Below, piece after piece: positions 48,857 to 59,530 of a stretch of 64,000 bases of DNA. Below the pieces are notes generated by a model. The model saw nothing but the letters and a program-made list of their open reading frames with translations, searched no databases and had not been told where the DNA came from. Numbering within the stretch: position 1 is the stretch's first letter; each line of letters begins with the position of its first letter. Position numbers and translations under genes: made by a program. Source of the stretch: Sisyra terminalis (lineage: Eukaryota > Arthropoda > Insecta > Neuroptera > Sisyridae). The DNA lies in assembly GCA_958496175.1 (NCBI GenBank), contig OY292276.1, positions 12,604,001 to 12,668,000 of the forward strand, written 5' to 3'.

Positions 48857-49923
48857 TCTATACTAATATATAAAATTCTTACGTCTGTCTGTACATTTCG
48901 ATTTTAAACCCAATTTTAAGGTAAATATTTATTTCAAGAGGCCCTTATTCCAAATTTAACCTTTGTAAAAGTCTGTCTGTCTGTCTGTGTGTCCCGATTT
49001 AACTAAAGGACGAAACAACCGAATTTAATGAAATTTGGTATTAAGATACAACACAATTTCCCACTCACATTAGGCTACTTATCATCCTTAAAAAATAATA
49101 AGAGAAGGTATTCCCTAGGGATAAAAATATAAATTTTTACTTAAGACAGGTGAGCTATATATCATTGGAAAGGTAATAAAAAGTTATAAAATAATCTGTA
49201 AAAATACTTTTAGTTGAACTGATAAAAAGCACAGTAAATTCAATGTAAAGATCAAAACATTGCCTTGAAAAAAAGACGTTTATAGATATATAAATCACAT
49301 AGTTGATAAAAATAGCGTATGACTTACATATATGACATTCTGATCCTCCTAATTATGAATACGTGGGTTCAAATCTTACAGTAAACTTTTTTTTAATACT
49401 GTACATTGCAGTAGTGAAATATTTTTGAGAAAAAGGTTCAATCGGGAGTCGAGACAATGAAATGAGATTTCTATTAATATTCTAAAACTAGATCCTTTAC
49501 TTCTGTTATTTTGACGCGAGTGTTTTGATAAATTTTTACTGTTTTAAGTCATAATTAAGACAGACTTTATTGAACTTGACGATATTTTTTTACATATAGA
49601 TACTGATTGGCTTATGGATTATTTGGTTAACGGTAAGTATACGTACTGTAGGTATACGCAATTGAACATACTCTTTTTAGATATTAATGAATATTTTTTT
49701 GGAAATTAATTGCTCATTACATACAAATATTTTATTCTAAGCAACAGTTTATTAAATGTATCTTTTTAAATTTGACAAAATAGTGTTTTTAAATATGATT
49801 ATGTTTTTCGTAAAAGAAATAAGAAAAATATTTTTTTTTATATACCACTACAAATAGCAAATCTAAAAAGGAAATATAATCTATAACTACGTTACGCAGA
49901 CGAAGTCGCGGGGATCAGCTAGT
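48857..49923 (+). mobile_element. Non-autonomous Helitron-like element, about 1.07 kb
   Basis: The 5' end reads TCTATACTAATATATAAAA, followed by CTGTCTGT repeats (48973-48992). The 3' end reads GACGAAGTCGCGGGGATCAG and then CTAGT. Both match a widespread arthropod repeat class usually placed with Helitrons (TATACTAATATTATAAA at the start, GACGAAGTCGCGGGCAACAG at the end). There are no terminal inverted repeats and no target duplication, as expected for rolling-circle elements. A tRNA B-box-like GGGTTCAAATC lies at about 49367. No Rep/helicase coding is present. Confidence 0.75.
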
Positions 49924-50865
49924 TTATTATAAAACTGAATTTAACGGGTGAAGTGCATCTTTAATTGCAAATATCAAAGACGTATTGAGTATTAGCCCCT
50001 ATGAACTTATTATGTCTACATCAATTGGTAAACTAAATCTACCATCCAACAAAATTTGAACTAAATCTGCGACTTCTAGACCTTGTATTATCTTTATTAG
50101 TAATTTTATTATATGTAATTTTGATAGGTGTTCAACTTTGAAAGCTCTTTCGAAATTCAGACATTCTTTATTCTTTTGTTCTTTCAAAAGTATAATTTTT
50201 CTATTCAATATTGCTTTCACTTCCGTTTCTCATTTTTTGTTTTTTAAGTTAGGCAAAACTTTTATGATGAGGAAATAAAGCCGATAGCTATTTAAATTTT
50301 TGGAGCTTTTATTGTTACATATACTAAAGTCATAGTTTCTTTTGAAGTAATAATTATAGTCATTATTAAATTTTGCTGGAAAATAAATAAAGCTTACATA
50401 TAATATACAAAAGCTTTATTTATTTTCCCTTGTTTTCTCAATCTCTTTGTTATTTTAATGCAAACTGCCCTTCATTTTTAACTATCCCTGCTAACGCATT
50501 ATAATATTTTGTTCCCCTCATTATAAAATAATTCAAAGTTCAATTTTTCAATCCTTCCTTCATAACTTGAAAATAGCTCATTTCATTTAAAACATCACAT
50601 TTTCGTTTAAATATTTTGAAAGTTCTTAAGAACTTGAGTATACTTTCATGCCAAGAAGCTTTTCTCAAAAATAATTTCTTTGTTTAGTTCTGGATTTCTC
50701 TTTCAAATAATTCTGTTTTGTTGATAAATATTTCAGCTGAATCATTTTTTCTTTTAATTTTTATTTAAAGAAATATAATCGGTCTACTAAATAAAAGTTA
50801 ATTTGGAATAATACTATTTTTCAAAAGAATAACATATACCATTGTCAATAGAGAAGTGAAGCATT
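49924..50865. other. AT-rich stretch, nothing firm
   Basis: A 73-codon minus-strand frame (49999-50220), rich in Leu, Ile and Lys, has a protein-like look (HLSKLHIIKLLIKIIQGLE) but no family I recognise. Confidence 0.4.
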
Positions 50866-51953
50866 AATTCAAAGAAAATATACTAATGTTCGAACAGTTT
50901 GGATTCAGATCCAGGCATTCCACAACAATGCAACTCTACAGAGTATGTGACCATATAACTGATGCTTTTAACAGTAATAAACACACGGGAATGGCTATAC
51001 TTGACATAGAAAAGACTTTTGATTCTCTATGGCATGAGAGGTTAATATACAAACTAATTAAAATGAAATTTCCAGGACACATTACAATAATAATATGGAG
51101 TTATTTCAAAGAACACCAATTTTGTGTGCAAATCAAAAATGAAATGTCTAATAGTAGATTAATTAAGGCTGGAGTCCTTCAAGGGTCCATTATGGGACCT
51201 ATTCTATTTATTCTATATATAAATTATATCCCGCGGACACCCGAAACTTTCCTTTCCCTATATGTTGACGATTCAGAAATTTTTGCATCCTCCTGGAGAG
51301 TTGATACAGTAACCAACAGAATAACCAAGGCCTTAAAAAGAATAATGATATTTTTTTAGAAAATGGAAAATAAAGGCTAATGATAACAAAACTGAAGCTA
51401 TTCTATTCACTAGAAGAAGACTCAACAAGCATAAAAAGTAAATGGGAAAAATATATAATGGGCAAAAACAGTTAGATACTTGGGGATGCAACTGGATTCC
51501 AGACTCAACTTTGCTGAACACATCAAACTAACTAAAAACAAATTAATGACCCGAACTGACATCTTATATCCATTTCTAAATAGACAATCAAGACTGTCTA
51601 CCAACAATAAATTAATAATTTATAAAACAATGCTCAGACCAGTGCTAACATATGCATGTCCAGTCTGGAGTTCAGTAAGCAAAATTTAGTATCTGACAAT
51701 ACAAAGAGTCCAATGTAAATGATTAATAATGCTGGGAAACTATCCAGCCAAATATAAGGTACACGATCTTCATGAGGAATTAAGGATACTACCGCTAGAC
51801 TTATATATTCTCGCTTTGTCGCGGAAATTCTACACAAATTGTAGAAGTGGGCCTAGCCAAATAATAAGAAGCACCAGTGACTACACCCTCGATGAGCTAC
51901 TCCACAAATACAGAAAATACAAACATAAAAGAATAAGACATATGGTCTTATAA
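50866..51953 (+). pseudogene. Jockey-type LINE ORF2 fragment (reverse transcriptase)
   Basis: The sequence encodes part of a non-LTR reverse transcriptase that would copy element RNA at a nicked target. The opening FEQFGFRSRHSTT is the usual start of the RT core. Box A is LDIEKTFD (first Asp at residue 40 of the 157-codon frame from 50886), then AGVLQGS where VPQGS is usual, and LYVDD where YADD or FADD is usual. A frameshift in a T run near 51355 leads into KWKIKANDNKTEAILF, a stop follows, then RYLGMQLDSRLNF and YKTMLRPVLTYACPVW, and two more stops before the last frame to 51953. The 5' part (endonuclease, ORF1) is missing. Confidence 0.85.
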
Positions 51954-52375
51954 CAAACCGAAAGCAGGAAGAATATTGGTATTTTTTTTAAGAAGTGCCT
52001 TCTATTTTTCTCCAACTCAAACAAACAACTACAATATCGTAAATTATTGTCTATCCTAGATCAGGATCTACCGACGCTGCTTGGATGGTTTATGGAAGAT
52101 ACATCACACTTATTTTTCTTTTTTATTTTCAAACAAATTGCACAATCTGCTTAGGGTTGCAATAAGTGTATTCAATCCATAGACAATCACTTGTAAGCAC
52201 TACTCCCAGTAGATTAGAGCTGTATAAGTACAAAGATTTTTAACAATCAATAGCAACAATAACAGTAATAGTAATTCTTATAGCAATAACAACAATCATA
52301 AAAACAATCAACAGTAGCAATAGGAATAATAATAATAGTCTATAATAACAATATCAATGTTAATAATAATGAGAA
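51954..52375 (+). repeat. Probable 3' region of the Jockey-type fragment
   Basis: After the last coding segment comes unremarkable sequence and then, at about 52240-52370, a low-complexity tract of CAATAA, AACAG and AATAAT words of the kind that ends many LINEs. The exact 3' boundary is not defined. Confidence 0.4.
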
Positions 52376-52497
52376 ACATTAATATAGAAGTAATGTATAA
52401 AAATAAAGCTATGCAATAAGAAATAATATTTTGGCAATAAATAGTTAATAGGAATATTTGTTTAGTTACAAAATCTATCAGGCAAATCTATTACATC

Positions 52498-53405
52498 TCA
52501 TTTTTGTAACCTTCTTATCATCTCACTGTTGTCCAATAAGTTTATTGTGAGATGGTTGGAATGATCGTCTAGTTTTGTTAGGTATTTTTTACTAAACCTT
52601 TGAATTTCCTCATTTACAGATGGTATTTCTGTATCTTCAAGTATTTTTTTTATTATTTACATACCATGGAGCACCCATTATTTGTCGTAGGGTCCTTGAT
52701 TGAAATCCTTGTAAGATTTCAATGTTGGAGTTGGATGCAGTACCCCACAACTGTATCCCATATGTCCATATGGGCTTGAGGATGACCTTGTACAGAAGAA
52801 GTTTGTTTTCTGTTGATAATGGCGCATTAGATGCCATTAGCCAGTACATTTTTTCGTATTTTTTATTTAAATGTTCTCGAGTTTTTTTGATTTCCATAAC
52901 CCATGTAAGTTTTTGATCTAAGTGCATTCTGAGATATTTTACCGTGCTCTTTTGCGGTAGTTCTGTGCCTTCCATTGTAACCGGTGGACATATATTTCTG
53001 CACTGTGTAGACATTATGTGTGTAGATTTTGCGTTGTTTATTTTTATTTTCCACTTTTTTGCCCATTTTTATATTTAGTCCAGGTTATTTTGGAGCTTTA
53101 ACGAAGCTTCATTGGGCTCATCTGCTGCGGTTTCGATGGCTGTGTCATCAGTAAATGTTGCCACTAATGCATCAGTTATATTTGGTATATCGGCTGTGTA
53201 AAGGGAATACAACAGAGGTCCCAGTACACTACCTTGGGGAACCCCGGCTGTTATTTTTTTGGGGGTCGTTATTTTCGATTATTTTTGTATTTGACTTGAA
53301 AGATACGGTTTTCTAAGTAGGACGAGATTATGTTTAAATACTCAGGAAGTTGTTTTTTGGTTTTTTACAACAGTCCGGGATGCCATACTTTATCAAAACA
53401 CTTAA
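52498..53405 (-). pseudogene. Second Jockey-type LINE ORF2 fragment, opposite strand
   Basis: Read on minus from about 53405: FDKVWHPGLL (end of box A), a degraded linker, then AGVPQGSVLGPLLYSLY, and FTDDTAIETAADEP in which Thr replaces the usual Ala of FADD. The frame continues as KSTVKYLRMHLDQKLTW, LLYKVILKPIWTYGIQLWG and LRQIMGAPWYV. A frameshift in the T/A run near 52650 leads to the typical C-terminus LDNSEMIRRLQK and a stop at 52498-52500. Stops and frameshifts in at least three places make it a pseudogene. It is a different copy from the plus-strand fragment and better matched to the Jockey clade. Confidence 0.85.
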
Positions 53406-55210
53406 AATTAAAAAACAAATTGGAAACAAAAGTATTTGTATATATATTATAAGAGCAAAAAATTTAATTTAATTCATTTATTTTAGCATTAATTCAACAA
53501 TTTTCTTTTTTAAGTAATATTTTTTGGTACTTTGAAAGGTATACCTACTAAACGCCAGCTGAAAAACTAAAATCACCAGAATTTTCGATTGATTTTCTTT
53601 TAACTTCAATTTTATCATTCTCCTTCAAAAATAGATATGCACCATTGTTTTAATTGAAAGGAAAAACATTTAAAATTTGTTTTTTTTCTCCTTTTAAATT
53701 TGCACTTATAATGGCCAAATCCAATTAAAGTGTTAAAGTAGTCAACCATGAAATTTTCTACAAAGGTTACGTATATATAATTCACAGATTGCAGATTCAA
53801 TACAATTTAATAACAATTTTTTCTGCAAGTTCAATATATACATATTTTAACGATATGCGAATGCTGAATATGTAATCACTATTATTAACTGATAGAACTT
53901 TTTGACTCTCCGTTTTCATCTTTTTATTTCCAATTTTTTTTATATTTATTTGTTCTAATTATGAAAATTAAACAGCCAAAGTAAATTGAAGTCGTTTTCA
54001 ACAAAAAAAAAATCGTCTACATTTTAACCATAGTAATTTTACTAACAAATAGTAATGTTGAAAATGGGGAAAAAAATCAGTGTAAAGAACATCGAACCTT
54101 GAAGTATATTGTTAAATTTTTTGATTTCATCACATAGTCGGTAAAAGGTAATTAAAATATTTTGAGAGTATTTAACATTGGCTTTGATGATGAATTAAAT
54201 TTTTGCAATAAGTAAATTGTACAGGTAAGTTAGTGATTTTAATGAGAAATTAAATGTGAAACGTATGTCTATTAAATACAATTATAAATCATCAAATCAT
54301 TTTTTACGAAAGTTTTGTATTGGTTCTAAGAGCATTTCTTAATGTTTTAGTGAATCTTAAGTTGGTAATACACTTAATACTTATATAGTTTGTTCCAATT
54401 TTGTTAAATTAATTTTACCATAGTAAAAAAATGGGTTCAATAGAACCAGTAAAATTATATCGTTAATATTTTTAACTTTATTCAACTTGCGTATACTGTT
54501 AACAATGGTTTATCACTTTTGGTAAGTTATTTTTAATTTTATTGACCTTTAATTTTAATATATTTATGAATGGTATAATTTTCAATTATTTTTTGTTCTT
54601 AAAGACTAAGAATATCGTAAAAAAATGATAAAATTATTAAATAATTTTTGACATATGTCAAACTTATTTCATTTTTTTCTCAAATTGGTTTCCGGTTAGA
54701 AAAACATTTAAGCAAAACAAATGTTTACGATAAGTAAAGTATTGGTATGATCAATGTCAAATAAGACAAAATTTAAAAAAAAAAAAATTATTGTAAATTC
54801 TTGGGAAATTTTTGATCAGATGATTGGAAAATTAGAGCTGAACTTTCGGTAATAGTATTGATTAAATTTATAAATCAAAATAGTATTGATTAAGTAAAAT
54901 AATTGGTTAGTTCCAAAGAAAAGTTTATTGAAAAAAAAAATATAATGGTGTAAAGAAGAAACAGAGAACAAAATAACCGGAATTTTGATTTATTGAAAAG
55001 AGAAATAGATAGCCTGGATTTTAAGTTAAAAAAGTACCTACAATCGCATTAAACACAAAATTTAAAGTAACTAGAAAAATAAGAAATTGAGTAAATTTTA
55101 GTAAGCTTTTGAAAGCAAACAATTATTGAGTAAGTGACTAATAGGACGTTTTGATGTTTGTTATATAATTTTTTGTATGTTACTAAGTTGATCGAATATT
55201 ATAGTCCAAA
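53406..55210. other. AT-rich stretch without recognised genes
   Basis: This may include the 5' junction of the truncated minus-strand LINE at about 53405. No other repeat or coding signal was found. Confidence 0.5.
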
Positions 55211-56062
55211 AGCCAGTAACCCAAGTTTCATGAAGTGTTTGATGCACCTTGAAATTTTGTAAGGCTAATATCTATAGGATGAGAAGTAGGAATATCTATG
55301 TTTGTCTAACCCAACCCGGGACACCAGGTACTACGCATAATTGAAAGGTATAATAAAGTATAAGCCAAAAACGTGTTTGATTCACAGGCCAACAAATGTT
55401 AATCAAAAGTTTAGGTAATTTTAAATTAGAATTCAAGATGGCAGACACTTTTAAGGGGGTTTATATATAATTAATTCCCCCTGAAGTTGTTGGAAAATCA
55501 GATGTTCCTGGATTGCAATATGAAACATTTGCAACGCTTGACAAATTTGTTTGTGAATTATATCGCTACAAGAACGTTGCAGATATTAATAATGGGCGAT
55601 TCCAAAAGTTTTGCTCAACATACAAATCTAAAAGTACAGATGAACCTTTTCAAAATATTTTTAATATTTTTATCATGATGATAAATCTATAAAATTGACT
55701 ATATACTATTTTATATACTATATACTAAACACTTTATTCTATTTTATATAAGATTTATTTTTATGTTTGCCGGTAATTAAACCCCAACAAAACTGTCTGA
55801 CTTTTTGTAATTAACTTCTTAAATATTGTCTGCCATCTTGAATTTAATTTAAAACTATTTAAATTTTCGATTAACGTTTGTTGGCCTGTGAATCAAACAC
55901 TTTTTTGGCTTATATTTTATTACATCTTTCTATTATGCGCAGTGTCTGGTGTCCCGGGTTGGGTTAGGCAAACATAGGTATTCCTACTTCTCATCCTATA
56001 CATATTAGCCTTACAAAATTTCAAGGTGCATCAAACACTTCATGAAACTTGTGTCACTGGCT
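55211..56062. mobile_element. 852-bp foldback with 237-base arms
   Basis: The arms 55211-55447 and 55826-56062 are inverted copies with scattered mismatches. The ends are AGCCAGTAACCCAAGTTTCA and the complement of AGCCAGTGACACAAGTTTCA. Shared landmarks include GGCCAACAAA, CCCAACCCGGGACACCA and CAAGATGGCAGACA. The middle 380 bases hold a gene-like reading frame (55471-55692). No target duplication could be fixed, so the superfamily is open. Confidence 0.75.
55471..55692 (+). pseudogene. Gene-like fragment inside the foldback
   Basis: The open frame without its own ATG reads LIPPEVVGKSDVPGLQYETF, then ATLDKFVCELYRYKNVADIN and NGRFQKFCSTYKSKSTDEPF before fading. Composition and a FVCELY..K....N..R...F pattern resemble uncharacterised proteins that are repeated in insect genomes. 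I know no function for it. It is about 70 codons long, lacks both ends and is enclosed by the two foldback arms, as expected for cargo or a leftover of a parent element. Confidence 0.45.
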
Positions 56063-57024
56063 CTCCGACTATTATGTACTTCTGCAAATACTGTGCAGAT
56101 TTAAAACTGCTTTATGAAGTTTTGGATCTTATTTTTAGCTGTTGAATTTTTCCTGTACCAAGATTGGGAATAATTAAACTAAAAATTATAGCACAAAATG
56201 TGACAAGAACCTCACAAAAAATTGTAGGAATTTGGCACTTAGAACTGCATTTCTTGTCGGTAGATGTTTATTCGCAATAATAACGAGGTATAATTTTTTG
56301 TGAATGGGCTGCTATATCAACAATAGTGTTAAATTTTCTATTCAATTTACTATCCTCTGATGTGATAATCTATTTTTTCTTATTTTATTGCAGAATTGAT
56401 TAACAAAAGTAATTCACAAAAGTTTTCTGAAAAATTTTATCAATAAATATTCTTTGGTTAAAAAAGTTTATTATTATCAACTTCTTTCAATCAATTTTAA
56501 TTCCATATGGCTCAATAGAACAAGGTTTGGAGAGCCTCAACACAGCTTTAGCTTTATTGAAAAAAATATAGCAAAACAATTTCTTGAGTAAAACTTATAA
56601 TTGAATCGTCGAAAACAGTTAATGTATGAAATATTAAATATCTTATTTAATGAACAAAAGCCCAATAAGAAAGTATTTGGATATAGAAGGTATGGCAGCT
56701 TAAATGGATTCGACAATGCCAATTTTGATTCTGTCTATTGCAACAATAAATGGGCATTTTTAATGAAGAATTTAAATAATTAATTATACTGATCAGTACA
56801 TCAGTAAACATTCTTTTACAAATGTCTTTTTCTCTATTAATATTCAACGATGTAGAAATGCAAAATTAAAGCTTGGTTCCATACAACACAGGTTTAGATA
56901 ACGATATATCTGAAGAATTATCAGCAAAGTCTACAAATCGAAAAAACGAGTAATTGTGCAGTAATTTGGTGTGAATTGAAGGTGGTGAAAGTGGTTTGTG
57001 ATAAAAAAGGAACCAAAGGATCAA
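56063..57024. other. AT-rich stretch, possible further pseudogene parts
   Basis: Plus-strand frames such as 56601-56783 (60 codons) and RCRNAKLKLGSIQHRF near 56848 could be upstream parts of the pseudogene at 57025, but they contain stops and I cannot align them with confidence. Minus-strand frames in this region are shadows. Confidence 0.35.
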
Positions 57025-57562
57025 GGGAATACCTATTATGGATGAAAGAAAGAAGTTGGAGCCTGGAATTATGATTATCATATGTAGCCTCGTGTTACGA
57101 AAGCCAGGTGCAAATTTAATAATATAAAATTTTTGAAATGCACTTCTGTTACTGAAGAAATAAAACAAAAGATTTTTCAAGATTTTTGGAAACAGACATT
57201 AGGACAAAAATTTTTTTTTTCATAATTTGGTAACCTGTTTACTAATTGAAAGAAAAACTACACCGCAAAGTGAATCACGAAGGGCCCAAAGTCTTGATTA
57301 CTGCATAAAAGATGATGATTCACTGATAAGAGTATGTAGGACTTTGTTTCTAAATACTATAGGAATCGATCGATGGACCAATCTCAATTGGAAAACCTCA
57401 AAATTCGGAAAAAATTTAACCAAAACCTTTTGAAAAAGAGCGTAAAGAGTTTCATAGATTCTTCGGTTCTTTACCGATGATGGAATCTCATTATTGCCGT
57501 GCGACAACTATCAGAAATATTTTTTGCCGAAGTGGTCTTTTAAGCATCCAACTATACAAAAT
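57025..57562 (+). pseudogene. Decayed gene of an uncharacterised insect repeat family
   Basis: Three reading-frame segments follow each other. The first (57025-57206) ends CKFNNIKFLKCTSVTEEIKQ followed by KIFQDFWKQ, with stops near its start. The second (from about 57222 to 57433) contains RVCRTLFLNTIGID. The third (57438-57562) contains SLPMMESHYCRATT and SIQLYKMY. The order C..KC..TEE..(Q)..FW, then VCK/R.(F)FL.TL.I, then MESHYCR fits a family of uncharacterised, often repeated proteins in insect genomes. I know no activity for it. Frameshifts at a poly-T run (57211-57222) and near 57436 break it. It ends 82 bases before a CTGGCAA MITE. Confidence 0.55.
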
Positions 57563-57643
57563 GTATTTTCTTTAATGCATTAATATTTTATGCGATTGAT
57601 ATAATGTTATTTTTGGTTTATATCTCTTTTAGAACCGTTAAAT

Positions 57644-57812
57644 CTGGCAATGTTGCATTTTCTACTTTGTTTTTAATTTAATTTATGAATAAGTCGTTCC
57701 ATTATAAAAATTTAGTCAGGAAAGAGGAAATTGTGCCATATTAGAATGGAGTTTACCAAAAAAAATAGCGAATGGAATAAAAAACAAAGAAGGAAATATA
57801 TCGTTGCTAGAT
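57644..57812. mobile_element. CTGGCAA-type MITE family, copy 3
   Basis: The left end CTGGCAATGTTGCATTTTCT and the right end, whose complement is CTAGCAACGATATATTTCCT, form an imperfect inverted repeat followed by ACTTTG / TCTTTG. Length is about 169 bases. The copy at 61752 has the same left half and a similar interior (AATTTAGTCA...ACCATATTAGAA-type words). Confidence 0.65.
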
Positions 57813-57815
57813 TTG

Positions 57816-59000
57816 ATGGTTCTACAAGGGATGAGACTTAATTTTTACTAAACATGAGATATTTTTTTATTAATTTTACTAGTACGAAAACTTAATAAGC
57901 ACATTTCAGTATTAACTATTTGGTAAGAAAACCTGCTTATATATTAGAAAGGTAACTAATAGAAGGTAACTATATATTTCAAATTAGTAATCAGTCTATT
58001 AAGACCAGGACTATTCAATTTTCAAACGATTTTTTTCATTTTTTTGATTAGAATTATTTTCAATTCTTTACAGGGCTTTTTGTAGTCCCCTGTATAATTT
58101 AGCCTGATATAGATAGCAGATTTACATATTTACATTCTAAACTAGCGATTTGCTTTCTCGTTTCCCAGTATGCCCGGTATAGCTTGGTTTTTTGGCGACT
58201 AAATCAGTAAGAAACCTTTCAAAAAAGTAACCATACGATAATACAAAAGAAAAAGCAGAAAAGAAGTATAATTGTTGTAACATTGGTTAATGATTCCATG
58301 TTAAGAATACATACATAGAAGCAATAAATATTAGAGAGTTGAAAATCATGAGGACAATATAGCAGAACAATTTTATATGAACAATATATATACTGCAAAC
58401 TTAGAAAATCAGAAACCAAAAATGGGTGTTTGGAGAATTCAATATATATGTAACCCTGAATAAATTGGAGAAGATTAAATTGTAAACTTTGAAAACTATT
58501 AGCATTTGTAGAAGTATGGAGTACATAAAATTACTTGCAATATAAAAGGAAAAACAATAAAACATTTTTTCATTCTTAGATTTCCAACGATTTCTCAATG
58601 ATGTTTTAAAACTTTATTTTAGTTATTTTTATGAAATATGTTTTGTATTAATTAGCCCAACATCTACCGATACCTTCAGTGGATCTGAACCCGGAGAGCA
58701 CGGGTTTTCTGGAGTGTTGGCGTGCCATAAGGAGAGTGGCATTTTACAATTATATACAAACCTGGATTGTCTTATATCATTTATTTATATTATATTGTAT
58801 TAATACTATATTATATACTATGTAGAATGTAGACTAAGCTAAAATTTAGCAAGGTGTGACATAGCCATAGCAGATAGAGCGACAATAAATTAAAAAAAAA
58901 TAGCTAAAAGCTCACATCAAAAAGCTTTTCATTTACTGAAGTATAACATGGATAAGTATTTTATTTATTTCCGAGTCACAATAAATCAATGCATAATAAA
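57816..59000. other. AT-rich stretch with a small GC-richer part
   Basis: At 58670-58735 the words GATCTGAACCCGGAGAGCAC and GTGTTGGCGTGCCATAAGGA stand out by composition. They may be the tail of a retroelement, but no family could be named. Two minus-strand frames near 58219-58598 are hydrophobic and unrecognised. Confidence 0.4.
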
Positions 59001-59100
59001 ATATGTCTTATGAGACTCAATTTCTTCTTTATTATAGTTTATTTAAATTATTCTTTAATAAAACTATAATAAAGAAGAAATTGAGTCTCATAAGACATAT
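59001..59100. repeat. Perfect 40-base-pair hairpin
   Basis: The first 40 bases (ATATGTCTTATGAGACTCAA and on) and the last 40 bases are exact inverted copies around a 20-base AT-rich loop. The stem has no mismatch. It directly precedes the foldback at 59111. Confidence 0.95.
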
Positions 59101-59110
59101 ACTATTATCC

Positions 59111-59530
59111 ATTAATGATTCTTATTTTATGGATACTTTTTAATATTTGATGTTTTTATTAAATTTTTATACGACGTTTCGCCACTTTCGCAGCTTCTTC
59201 AGATACTCAATTGTAAACATCAAATTTTTTAAATCAATGTAAAATAATTATTTTCATAATAATTCAATAATTTAAAAAAATTTAAATAAACAACATTAAA
59301 ACTAATATTGTTTATTTAATAATTATAATATTATAATAAGAGTTATATTGTTTATTTAAATTTTTTAAAATTATTGAATTATTTTGAAAAAAATTATTTT
59401 ACATGGATTTAAAAAATTTGATGTTTATAATTGAGTACCTGAAGAAGCTGCGAAAGTGGTGAAACGTCGTATAAAAATTTAATAAAAACATCAAATATTA
59501 AAAAGTATCCATAAAATAAGAATCATTAAT
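59111..59530. repeat. 420-bp foldback with hammerhead-like cores
   Basis: The arms begin ATTAATGATTCTTATTTTAT and end with the complement, with long near-identity and an AT-rich centre. Both arms carry the motif. On plus, 59439-59465 has CTGAAGA, A, a GCTGC/GTGGT stem with GAAA loop, and GAAACGTCG. On minus, 59202-59176 has the same with a GCTGC/GTGGC stem. The short word AATGCATAATAAAAT occurs before the hairpin (58989) and after this element (59528), so hairpin plus foldback may form one unit. Confidence 0.75.
59439..59465 (+). ncRNA. Hammerhead-like core motif
   Basis: This motif has CTGAAGA, a five-base-pair stem closed by GAAA, and GAAAC followed by GTCGTA. In that following sequence a two-base-pair helix with GTC loop (AC/GT) and a UA at the cleavage position could be drawn as in minimal hammerheads. 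The extra A after CTGAAGA and the unproven helix I keep confidence low. Confidence 0.35.

Noticed and set aside
56866..57180. 104-codon minus-strand frame
   Set aside because: It is the antisense shadow of the plus-strand pseudogene whose conserved patches are clear.
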